A DNA stretch of 64,000 nt from the NCBI GenBank assembly GCA_030549335.1, contig CM060183.1, forward strand, positions 35,462,768 to 35,526,767. The letters run 5' to 3'. Positions 1-11,000 of the stretch are shown piece by piece. Source of the DNA: Pontederia crassipes. Lineage: Eukaryota; Streptophyta; Magnoliopsida; Commelinales; Pontederiaceae. The notes under the pieces are model-generated. The model saw only the letters and a list, made by a program, of their open reading frames with translations, had not been told where the DNA came from and searched no databases. The translations under genes were made by a program, and so were the position numbers. Numbering within the stretch: the stretch's first letter is position 1; every line of letters begins with the position of its first letter.

Positions 1-879
1 GTAGAGCTCTCGAATTGGACAGACAGTCGGGCAGCCTCTCGGACTTGATCAGGGTCGCGATCAATTTCCAGCCGTCGCACCTCTCTCCTCTTGGTCGTAA
101 CCTGCAGACTCACGACTCGTCGTGGAAGAAAACCTAAACTTCCAAGCACACCTTGGAACGACGGATTCTTCACGTATTTATAGGTGTGGACGACCTTCAA
201 TTTGATTCCGACCGTAACATCGTACGGTTGACTTTAAAACTATGAGATAAACTCGGCCAAAAATGATAATTCATCTAACTATTATGCCCAAAAGATAAAT
301 CCTTTTTTCTTTACCCCTTTGAATCTCGGCCAAAACAAAATTCTTTTATCTTTACGCCCTATGGATCTCGGCCAAAACCAAAATTTCCTTGCCATTATCC
401 CCTCCAAATATCGGCAAAAACAATATTCCTTTATCCAAATCTCAGCTAAAACGGAAAGTCTTCACGCCATTATGCCCAAAAAGATAAAATCTTTTTATCT
501 TTACCCCTTCATATCTCAACCAAAAAGTGATCATCTCCTTTGTAATCTCGCTAAAAAATGATGAAATCTGATCTCGTTACGCCCAAAATTCAAGTTGCAT
601 TCGTTTTCACCCCCAACGAAATAAAGATGTAATTTATCTAACCATGAGATCATCTCGGTCGAAATATAATTCTTTATGACCGATTCATATTACTTGCAAA
701 ATAATTATAAGAATTAAATAAATTCCTCTTTAGTTAAAATATTCAAAACATTAATAATTAAAATTGATAAATTCGGAATTACAACTAAAAGTGACTAAAA
801 TTGATGCATGTCATGATCAAATTATAGAAAAATTAATTAAAATAATAAACTAAAATATGTTATATTTTGCATGCATCAC
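1..879. other. Non-genic left edge
   Basis: No convincing gene is seen here. The short open frame at 319-561 only reads through a repeat array and resembles no protein I recognise. The first 240 bases are of mixed composition and the rest is AT-rich. The segment ends where homology to a Ty3/gypsy RNase H domain begins, near 880. Confidence 0.6.
250..665. repeat. Degenerate tandem array of a CTCGGCCAAAA motif
   Basis: The motif CTCGGCCAAAA, exact or with one to three changes, recurs near 253, 325, 367, 411, 441, 516, 547 and 655. The copies are separated by T- and A-rich spacers that share the phrases ATTATGCCCAAAAG and TCTTTACCCC. Spacing varies from about 30 to 100 bases, so it is an old, eroded minisatellite or part of an unrecognised transposon. 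Confidence 0.55.
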
Positions 880-2708
880 TATGCTTCACGCCAGCTGAAG
901 AAGCATGATGTTAACTACCCCACGCATGACCTAGAGCTAGCTACTATAGTCTTTGCGCTGAAGATATGGAGACACTATTTGTATGTGGAGACTTTTGAGA
1001 TCTTCACAGATCATAAGAGTCTCAAATACATCTTTGATTAGAGAGACCTTAATATGAGGCAATGCCATTGGTTGGAGCTCTTGAAGGATTATGAATTTAC
1101 TATTAATTACCATCCTGGTAAAGCAAATTCAGTCGCAGATGCACTAAGCAGAAAATGAGAAGGTTCACTAGCTTACATCAGAGTAAGAGAGTATGAGATG
1201 TTGCAGGAGTTAGACCAGTGGTGTCCCAGACTTGATAGTAATGAAGCGATATGGATGATGCAACATATGAGACCCAATATGATTGACATGATCATAGTTG
1301 CTCAGAAGGAGGATCCTGAGTATCAGAAGGTGCTGAAGAGATGTCAGTAGGAGCCGAATGACTTCCAAATATCAACAGATGGAGGAATTCGGTATAGAGA
1401 CATATTATGAGTTCCCTCATATGCCACTATCAGATGGGAGGTTATGGACGAGTTCCAGAAGTCCGAGTTTGCTATCGACCCTAGAAGCACGAAGATGTAC
1501 AGCGCAGCTACTGATGGTCGAACATGAAGAGGGAGATAATCAGAGGTGAAGATTGAACATCAGAGGCCCTATGGAAAGTTGAAGACTCTAGATGTCCCAC
1601 AATGGAAGTGAGATAATCACTTTGGATTTTGTATCCAATTTGCCCAGGTCCAATAAGGGTCATGATGCCATATGGGTGGTAGTAGACAGATTCACGAAGG
1701 CGGCGCACTTCATCCCTATCCGGTGAAAGCAGTTGGTAGAGAATCTACTGGACTTATATGTTAGGGAGGTGATTAGACTAGACGGCATTCCAGCATCGAT
1801 TGTTTGAGACCGAGATCCCAGATTCACTGCTAGATTCTGGAAGAGCATGCATGAGGCATTTGGCATCAGGCTGAATTGTGCTGCTTTCCACCCTCAGACC
1901 GATGGGCAATCCGAGATGACTATACAGACATTAGAGAACATGTTGTGAGCTTGTGCACTGAATTGACAGAGTAGCTGGGATGAGCATATCCATCTGATCC
2001 AGTTTGCTTATAATAGCAGCTACCATTCCATTATTGGCATGGTGCCCTTCGAGACTTTATATGACCGACCTTGTCGTTCACTCGCTCATTCGGGTGAAGT
2101 AGATGAAGAGAAGATTATGAGCAATGAAGAAGTGAAGAAGGCAGTGGAGTATGTTGAGAAAGTGGAGCTGATCAAGTAGAGGATGAAGACAGCTCAGGGC
2201 AGACAGAAGAGTTATGCTGAAAAGGAAAGACGTGAGCAGATCTTTCAGGCTGGTGATCAGGTTATGCTGAAAGTATCCCTTATGAAGGGGGTTATGAGGT
2301 TCAATAAGCGAGGGAAGCTCAGTTCTCGGTACGTGGGACCCTTCGAGGTACTCGAGTTAGTAGGTGAAGCAGCGTGCAGGCTAACATTGCCATCTTCCTA
2401 TGGACGAGTGCATAATATGTTTCATGTCTCCATGCTTAAGAAGTACAAGCACGATGCTAATGTATTACGGATCGAAGAGCTGCAGATTTGACCTTCGCGA
2501 AGTATCATACGCATATAATGGAACGTAAGGTACAACGTCAGAAGGATAAATATGTGCCCATGGCCAGAATAGCCTGACGTTATCATCACGGCGATGAGGT
2601 CACATGGGAACTCGAGTCTGAGATGCGCCAGCAGTTTTTGCATATATTCGGTAAGATATCTACTTAGTGCAAAATTCGATGACGAATTCTCTTCAAAGGG
2701 AGTAATAA
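880..2708 (+). pseudogene. 5'-truncated Ty3/gypsy pol relic (RNase H, integrase, C-terminal tail)
   Basis: Translation gives the end of the reverse transcriptase/RNase H region (around YPTHDLELA and DHKSLKYI), an integrase zinc-finger/core region, and an integrase C-terminal segment best preserved at 2183-2491 (FQAGDQVMLK, KLSSRYVGPFEVLE, HNMFHVSMLKKY). A chromodomain-like end (TWELESEMRQQF) follows. Many in-frame stops and several frameshifts are present, so no functional product is possible. Gag, protease and most of the reverse transcriptase are missing: homology starts abruptly near 880. The relic runs straight into the LTR at 2709 and has the normal order for a Ty3/gypsy 3' end. Its domain set resembles the pol at 56760-60130, but it belongs to a different, older family. 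Confidence 0.88.
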
Positions 2709-4610
2709 TGTAATATCCGGTCCAAATTAAAAAAATACATATATAATAATAAAAGAAATATAAAAGGAAGTTAAGTTATAAAAGACCAATTATCCTAACT
2801 CAATTAAGGAGCCCATTAGCATGTTTAGTCCATTACCCAAACTATAAAATGATTAAATACCTAAAGACTTGTTCTTATCCACTCATTCCTCTCCCTCACT
2901 CCTCTCTCTTCCTCCCTAAGGCATTTCATCCAGCAAGGAGAGGGCACTCCAGCAAGGTTCATCTAGGTTCTCCTTCATTTATGTATCATCCTTGTTTTCC
3001 AACATCATCCCTCACTTCTTCTTCCCATTGGAATCCGCTTAGGTGGAGAACACTAAGGGGAAGTGACTATTGATGATCGAAAAGGTGAAGCTAGGATCAA
3101 TAACGAAATAAAGTGGGTGATACCGAAATTTCCCTGCATAACATGATTAGCAATTGCATGAAATTAGAGTTCTTATTGTGAATAGTGTTCTTGATTAATG
3201 AGAAGTATGAAAATGTTATGGTTGATTGCATTTCGTACGTTTGATGCATGTTTTGTGATTCTTATATCTGTAGATATGTTCTGTATTAGTCCTCCATGCT
3301 TAGATGATTGATTTTATGTCTTGATTGCAATTTTGGATTGAAAATCGTTGTTATTGCAATTCTGTTCGAGTCTATTTTTAAACAGACAGGTCGATTGGTC
3401 CTGTATATCGATCGACCGGTGATGAGAATATCGGTCGACCGATCCTTGGAAACCGGTCGATCGATTTCCTTCAGAGCCTTGTACCGATCGGCCGATCGAA
3501 GTTCCTTTTTAGTCTATGTTGTCGGTCGACCGATCTAGAGACATCGGTCGACCGGTGTGGCAGAACTTATTGTATTGCATTCAGACCAATCGGTCGATCG
3601 ATCCAGAGATATCGGTCGGTCGGTGTCCAAAAGACGGTCGACCGACCAGTGAGGACCGGTCTACCGATATCTGTCCAGATTGCATATTGATTCATATTTT
3701 GATTGTGATTCTTTCTATGCTTGTGTTGTGCTACTCTTTACTGTTTGAAATGTTATGTGATTGAATCTTTGATCTTGTTTTGATCTGTCCTATGATCCAA
3801 TCCTACTATGTTATGCAAGCAAGACAAAATGATAAAGTGACTAAGAAAGAAAGACATGAATATGTTTATGAGAGTGGTGGTCAGAGCTTAAGTTAAGCAG
3901 GGTCGCTCCCTTAGCCATGGCTTGATCCCCATTGACTGTCTCTAGCGTAAATCCTCCACGATGAAAACACCTAAAGATACCTAATATTAAGTAAAAGTAA
4001 GAGTACAAAGAATATGGACAAGTGACATGAACATGATGAATCAAGCATGATTATTGATCCAGTATGATCTCTGAATTCTTCTATGATTATAAGATGGACT
4101 CATGATCTCTATCTCTTTTATTCATCGATATCTCAAGTGAATGACCTTATGCTCACAAATATGATCTTATTGCAAATGATTACTAATTATACTAATTACT
4201 ATTTATTGTTATGCATTGTGCACTCATAAATCTCTACTAGGTTGTATAGCTTACGAGAGGACCTCCTCCCCTGTGTTGATTTCCACAGGACCATGTCTGT
4301 GATGGTGTCGAGATCATGTGCCGCGACTAGCAATGCTAAAGCACATGAACCAAGAGAGACCTAGTTATTTTTATCTTTATTTCCGTATTATGAGCTTGAT
4401 GTAATTCAGACATTATGACTATCATGTACTTGTAATATTTTGGGACTTTTACTTTTATGATATTTCTGTCTTTCCTTCTTTATTCTTATTATTGGCATGC
4501 CATTATTTTTATTTGAGATTTGATCAAGTTTTGTTCTATCATATAGTGTTTTCGTAGCGCCTTCGAATAGATCCTTGCCACGTGGCATTGATCGATTTAT
4601 GGGCGTTACA
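2709..4610 (+). repeat. 3' LTR of the truncated Ty3/gypsy element
   Basis: The LTR begins TGTAATATCC directly after the pol relic and a short AAGGGAGTAATAA stretch, and ends GGGCGTTACA, giving a normal TG...CA LTR of 1902 bp. Over most of its length it aligns in reverse with 5077-7016. For example, the GAGAACACTAAGGGGAAGTG region near 3046 matches the complement of the segment near 6670. It carries an array of GTCGAC-centred palindromes at about 3390-3672. No target duplication can be checked because the 5' part of the element is lost. Confidence 0.85.
3390..3672. repeat. Array of GGTCGACC palindromes in the LTR
   Basis: About ten exact or near copies of a palindrome of the type CGGTCGACCG lie within 290 bp. 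They often come in pairs separated by about 12 bases reading ATCCAGAGATAT or similar. Many copies differ by C-to-T or G-to-A changes (GGTCGATCGAT, CGGTCGGTCGG). The same array type occurs in the LTRs at 5077-7016, 52484-54708 and 60171-62259. Confidence 0.85.
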
Positions 4611-5071
4611 TCAAATATTTTAGATGATCTAATATCTGAATTCAATATTGACATTTTGTGAATTTGCTACACTTGAATATACACTTCAATATTTTATCAT
4701 TAACCTTTATATTACTTAGGTCAAAATAGTTCAAACTTTACTTGTTGGTTATTAAGAAAAGAAAAGTTTAGGAAAGGATCTTTCTAACCTAATGTTCTAA
4801 AAAAAAAGTCGAACTTTTCTTGTACAAGTCACTGACTCCTCCATGACAAAGATTTTTATTGATAGTTCGAGCGAAATGGAAATGACAAGTTAATTATCTG
4901 GCATGAATTGTAGGGTGAACATTATAGGTGCACACTCTAGAATCGTTTGGTTTGCGAAGAAAGGTCCGAATACTAAATAAATTATTTCGATAACGAAACC
5001 AAAGTATATGAAAAAATAAAATAAATAAAATGTATATAACTTTCATTTGACAGTTTTAAATCGTTTAGATA
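4611..5071. other. AT-rich spacer between two inverted LTRs
   Basis: This 461-bp non-coding stretch separates the plus-oriented LTR from the minus-oriented solo LTR. No repeat family or gene was recognised in it. Confidence 0.6.
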
Positions 5072-5076
5072 TGTTG

Positions 5077-7016
5077 TGTAACGCCTCTAAATCGACCAAT
5101 GTCACGTGACAAGGATCTATTTGAAAGCGTTACGAAAATACTATATCATAGAACAAAACTTGACCAATCTCAAATAAAAATAATGGCATGCCAATAACAT
5201 GAACAAAGAAGGAAAGATAGAAATATCATAAAAGTGAAAGTCCCAAATTATTACAAAGTCCATGATATTCATAATGTTTGGATTATATCAATCTCAAAAT
5301 GCGAAAAATAAAGATAAAGATAACTAGACCCTCTCTTGGTTCATGTGCTTTTGCATCGCTGATCGCGGCACACGATCTCGACACTATCACTGACCTGGCC
5401 CTGTGAAAATCAACACAAGGGAGGAGGTCCTCCCGTAAGCTATACAGCATAGTGAGGATCCATATGTGTACAATGCATAACAATAATTAGCAATTGACAG
5501 AATTAATAATCACTTGCAATAAGATCATATTTGAGAGCATAAGATCATTCACTTGAGATATCGATGGATAATAGAGATAATGATCATGAGTAAATCTTAT
5601 AATCATAAAGGATTTCAGAGATCATGCTGGATCAATAATCATGCTTTGTTCATCATGTCCATGTTACTTGTTCATGCTCTTGTGCTCTTACTTTTACTTA
5701 ACATTAAGTACCTTTGGGTATTTTCATACTGGGGGATTTACGTCAGAGCACCCATTACAACTTCGTGCAGCCAATGGAGGATCAAACCATGGCCAAGGGA
5801 GCGACCCAAACATGATATGCACTCAACTCGAGCTCTGACCACCACTCCTATAAACATGTTCATGTCTTTCTTACTTAATCACTTTATTACTTGGTCACAC
5901 TTGCATATCATGATAGGATCGGATCATAGAACAGATCAAAATAAGATTAAGGATTCAATCAGATAACATGCCAAACAGTAAAGAGTAGCACAACACAAGC
6001 ATATAATGAATATGGATCAAATTAACAATCGATCAGCAACCAATAGACAATCTGACAGCTCCCGATCCTCACTGAGCGGTCGACCATTTCAGGGACACCG
6101 GTCGACCGATATCTCTGGATTGATCGGTTGGTTGGTCCTTACAAAACACAGTGAATAAGTTTTATATACCGATCGACCGATATCTCTGGATCGGTCGACC
6201 GATAACACTTAGATTAAAAAGGAGGTTCGATCGGCCGAACGATACGAGGCTTGGGAGATTGATCGGTCGACCGGTCTCCAAGGATCGATCGATCGATAAC
6301 CTCATCGCCGGTCGACCGATATACATGATCGGTCGACCGGTCTGCAGAAAAACAAACTTGGACAGAATCAATATAATTGCGATTTTCAATTTAAAAATAA
6401 AATCAATGCATACAATCAATTATCTAAGCATAAGGGACTAATACAGAACATATCTACACTCATAAGAATCATAAAACATGCATCAAACACATGAAAAACA
6501 ATCAATTATTTCATTCCATACTTCTCTTCATCAAGAACACTATCTATAATAAGAACCATAATTCATAATCAATTTCTAATCATGTTATACAGAGGATTTT
6601 GATATCACCCACCTTTTTCGTGATTGATCATAGCTTGTAGCCCTTCCAATCACAATCATCACCTTCCCCTTATAGTTCTCCACCTAGGAAGCAATCCACA
6701 TGAAAATGGATGTAAGGGAATGATGTTGAACATTAAAGACATTGCAAAATGGAGATGAACCTTGCTCTAGCAACCCCTTTCCCTTGCTGGATGAAGTGTT
6801 TTAGGGAGGAAGAGAGAGAAGTGAGAAAGAGAAAAATGGTTTACTCAAGGGAGGGACTCTTTATATAAGGGTTTGGGTAGGAGGAGATGACTACAATACC
6901 CTTTTTGATCTTATCCATTCAAAATTGTCCTCTTTTGATCTTATCTACATACTAATTCATTTAATTATTTATTTATATATTTTATTTATATATTTCTTTT
7001 ATTTCCAGGTGTTACA
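5077..7016 (-). mobile_element. Solo Ty3/gypsy LTR, inverted, with TGTTG target duplication
   Basis: The 1940-bp sequence runs from TGTAACGCC to GGTGTTACA on the plus strand, which is a TG...CA LTR read on the minus strand. It is flanked on both sides by the same five bases, TGTTG (5072-5076 and 7017-7021), the target duplication expected of an LTR-retrotransposon. No internal region is present, so it is a solo LTR left by recombination. It is a diverged relative of the LTR at 2709-4610. Because it has its own target duplication it arose by separate insertion, not by inversion of that LTR. It contains a palindrome array at about 6075-6345. Confidence 0.9.
6075..6345. repeat. Array of GGTCGACC palindromes in the inverted LTR
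   Basis: This is the counterpart of the array at 3390-3672 in the opposite orientation. Exact CGGTCGACCG cores lie near 6098, 6196, 6265, 6309 and 6330, with eroded copies between them. The spacing and the ATATCTCTGGAT linker match the complement of the linker in the other LTR. Confidence 0.82.
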
Positions 7017-7021
7017 TGTTG

Positions 7022-7300
7022 CCTTGAAATTATATAGATATGTAATAACAAATTTGGTCAACCCATAAGCTTGAAGCAGATTTGGGAAACAAAATAGAGC
7101 ATATTAAAAAATCTAAGTTGCAATCATCTGAGACTACTAACTCCAAAATTATAGGGAGTTTATATAAAATATTATAGAAATTTTACTTTAATTAACCGTC
7201 TTTGGTTGTGAAGTATGTTAAGAACAAACAAATTTTATGATATTTGGATCCAGTAAAAAAACTGTTCAAATAATGTCGTCATGAATGAAATAACAAGGTC

Positions 7301-7397
<97 letters not shown>

Positions 7398-7720
7398 AAT
7401 AAAAAAAATAAATAAATAAAATGATAATAATAATAATTATTTTTTCTTTGGTCGCTCAATTTAAAATTATATTTCACGGTTAAAAAAAATTGTAGGAATT
7501 GAAAATTATATGGACCTCAATCATGTTCATATATATGAACTATCATTGATTTATAAATCTATGATAATTATAAATCGAATTATAAATTTATCTTAAAAAA
7601 TATTTATTAAGAACTATCGTCAATCTATATTAATTCACATATGTGAAAATCCACGTACTCCTTAAATGCAAAGATATAACTCGAAATATATAGTCACTTT
7701 GGATCGTACTAGAATATAAT
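7022..7720. other. AT-rich intergenic spacer upstream of the TWD40-2-like gene
   Basis: No gene is seen. The only structured element is an ATA microsatellite at 7303-7390. A leucine-rich open frame on the minus strand here is just that repeat translated. Confidence 0.7.
7303..7390. repeat. (ATA)n microsatellite
   Basis: About 29 uninterrupted copies of the trinucleotide ATA/TAA are followed by short AAAT repeats to about 7420. This is a likely length-polymorphic marker. Confidence 0.95.
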
Positions 7721-7734
7721 GGGTTCTTAACGGG

Positions 7735-7800
7735 CCACTTTGTTTAGCCCATTGGGTCTTTTAGCTTGCTTTTGTCGGCTAAAAGATGGCTGTTGGGCCC
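7735..7800 (+). promoter_or_regulatory. Site II-type (TGGGCY) promoter elements
   Basis: AGCCCA at 7746-7751 (TGGGCT on the other strand) and TGGGCC at 7794-7799 lie 210-260 bp upstream of the start codon of the WD40 gene. TGGGCY site II elements are typical TCP-bound motifs in promoters of broadly expressed plant genes. No clear TATA box is visible, which fits such promoters. The transcription start itself is not determined. Confidence 0.45.
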
Positions 7801-8007
7801 GGAGTTGTAAGCGTTTCCTAATTCTGGAGGAACCGGCCCTCTCCCTCCCTTTTGTTCTTCTATTCTTCAGATCTCTTCGCTCTACTGCGAGTCCATTAAT
7901 GTCGACCTCGCTCTCTCCGACCACTTGGCCGGTGACCGGAAACCGGAGATCTTGAGATCCAAACCTCCTGTGCTGGATCCAACGCACGGTTTTCTTTGGT
8001 CAGCGAG

Positions 8008-11000
8008 ATGCTGCGCCTCAGGGCATTTCGGCCGACAAGCGACAAGATCGTCAGGATCCAGCTCCACCCGACGCATCCATGGCTCGTCACGGCCGACGAC
8101 TCTGATCACGTATCCGTATGGAATTGGGAGCACCGCCAGGTCAGTTTCCTCCTAATTCGATGGGTTTCTGTTCCGCTAACAATTTATTTTTCTTTCGCTT
8201 CTGTCTCGTCTCTTGGAGAGGTTGTGGAATTTCCGTTCTTGTGATCTGGTAGGTCGTTTATGAGCTGAAGGCTGGTGGAGTTGATGAACGGAGGTTGGTC
8301 GGCGCAAAGTTAGAGAAGCTCGCGGAAGGAGAATCTGGTAAGCAAGATGAATTCCGTCGTTGTTTTGGAAATCTCAATCGATTACTGTATATCGTGGACA
8401 TTGTGGATAGAGATGCCATAAATAAACTTGCGTACTGTTTGCAGGTTTCTTCTCCTGCCATTAGATTATCTCGAACTGAAGATTATTATGTTTATATGAC
8501 GTGTTTCACTGCTCTGCCTTATTTCCCCTGAATGATTCATGATGTTGCGCTGGGGGATTCAACGAGTGTGATTACTCACATAACTGAATTTTTTGAAAAA
8601 ATTTCGGACATGATATGCCTGGGAATATCGTGAGACTTGATACTTTGTTGATTATGGTACATGCTAGAAAAGATATAGTTCGAGTAATTGTATCCATTGT
8701 CATCCATGTATGTTATGCTCTCTAAATTTAGTTTGTAACTTCTTATCCTCTTATTTTCCTTTACATTTTCCAGGTTGAGAAAGAAGCTCTTGCACTATGT
8801 TATATATATAATATGATTGTTCTTCTCAAAAAAAAAAAAAGATTGTTCCCAGGAGCATGCTTTCCAAATAGTTTAATGTTTGCAGTATATAGAAATGCCC
8901 GAGTCAAATAGAGATGATTCGAGAAGTACTCCTTTTTACACTATTTCAGAATTCTTAGAATTCATTTGATTTCTCACAACCACAATAAAGTGTCAACTAA
9001 AAGTGAGTGGAAGTAAATATTTCTTTTTTGAATGATTTTTTTGAAAAATTTTTATGTCATATATATATATGTGAATAGAGATCCCATGATGCATCTAGAA
9101 TCAAAATGTGAAACAAAAGCACCCTTCTTCCTTTCCATAAAAGAAATTTTTATAAAACTTAAAGTTGAGAAATAAGATATAAAATTTTCAGTCGAACTCA
9201 TTTTAACACTCATAATCATCAAATTTGTACAAAGATCCCATTCCATTTCCGAACATCATAATGTTGGTCCTGATAAAGGTGAGTCCTCACTTTAAAAAAA
9301 TAAACATAAAAATAAAGGTGAGTCCTTTCTTCTGTGATGAATTGTTGTCACCAGTCCTACATTTTGTCTCCGAGGAAAAATGTTGTACCATGAGAGAAGT
9401 AAGGAGGTGCTTTTAGTATATACTAGCAAAACGACCTGAATTTGATTCAAAATCTACATTTTATTTGATGCATTATAATATGTTCAAAATTTAATATCCT
9501 ATTGTGTGATTTAACTGTAACATTATCTTTTATTTTCCTGATACACCGTAGTTCAAACTTCACTCTTCATCTGAAACACAATAGCCCACTTGCTGCTCAT
9601 GAAGATGCTTTGTCCTCACTGAAATTTTTAGCTCATTAGTAATCTTCTCAAACCGTATCAATACAAAGGAGACACCAAAGATGTCAGGAATTCATACAAG
9701 AAGTTTAAAGTCCGTCAAATCATATAGACAAATCTAGATTGCCAACAAACCATATAATAAAACTTAGCATATCAAAAGGACATATGTAGAAGCATAAGTC
9801 ACGTAAGAAAGCTTACGACACCAAGGGACAACCCAAGAGAGCTTGAAACCTAAAGTGTTCATATAACTAAGGACATAAACAATTTCAAAACTAAGCAAAA
9901 GAAATCAAGGGAGAAATGCAAACGTGAAATGGTAGTAGAAAAAGTTAATGAGTGCTTATGATATTAGAAGGGAATATGAAGTAGTTTTGAGTTTCAAAGG
10001 GTCAAAATGAGTGAGTTAGAATACTAAAAAGGATAATATACGAGCTTGGGAAGGTAAGAATTCATATAACAAGAAGGAATAAAAGTACTGACGATACTTA
10101 CCTATAGAATCTTGTTGCTATTAGTTGCTTACACTTCAATCTCCTTAGCTTATCATCCTTTCTTCTACTATTTCCTCCCCAAAATAGCTCATTTTTTTTT
10201 AAACTGTCCATGGGATTTCTTTTCTATGATATGTGATTAGTTTTGACTTTAAGGCAGCGTTTGAAAAGTAGAATTGTTGTTCTTTTGAGTTCTACATGAA
10301 TAGTTGAATTTTTTTTTTGAGGAGAAGAAGGATGAGCACCAAGTTAGGGTGTCATCCGTAAATATATATAACTGTGGTGTGGAAATGTACAAGTGTAGGC
10401 CCTCAGGAAGCGGGCAACAAAAAAGTCAAAAGTACAACCACTATCCTGTATCCCACTCACGACGAAGGAAAGAGAAATGATGTACAATACTATCAACCTG
10501 ACATCTCTCCCCACAAAAAATAACCTGGTTGCACTGGAGCCAGATAGCCCAGGCACCGGCTAAGAAGGTAGCTAGCAAAAATCTCCGATGCATACTCCGT
10601 CCTCCATGGTGCCTGAGGAACTGCCAAAATGCCTCTGATGAGTGAAAAGGGGCCCCAACCAGAGCCAATCGCGACCAGACCTCACGTGACACGATGCAGC
10701 CAAAAAATAGATGTGAGATGTCCTCCTCCTCTCCACAAAGTGCACAAGAAGTGTCATCATGGGGTGCCCATCTCGCCCTGTACTGTCTGGCGAGGATCCT
10801 ATCGTGTCGCATAAGCCAAGCGAAGATCTTGACTTTAAGCGGCACCCGAGTGCGCCAGATAAGAGTGAAATCTGCTCGAAGGGTGTCCGAGATCGGGGTA
10901 TCCGGTAAAAAGCGAAGATAGCGACTGCGAGCAGGAAAGACTCAGATAACCATACTCATCCGTCCTTCTGGTGAGGATCCGGCCGAAAGGGAGCAATCCG

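Noticed and set aside
3390-3672. CRISPR-like spaced repeats
   Set aside because: The repeats are short palindromes with irregular spacing inside an LTR of a plant genome; there are no uniform spacers or cas genes.
6162-6419. Open frame through the inverted LTR, with a similar frame at 3308-3538
   Set aside because: The repeated DRP/IGRP pattern is the translation of the GTCGAC palindrome array, not a protein gene.
7235-7477. Leucine-rich open frame on the minus strand
   Set aside because: It is the translation of the (ATA)n microsatellite and has no other content.
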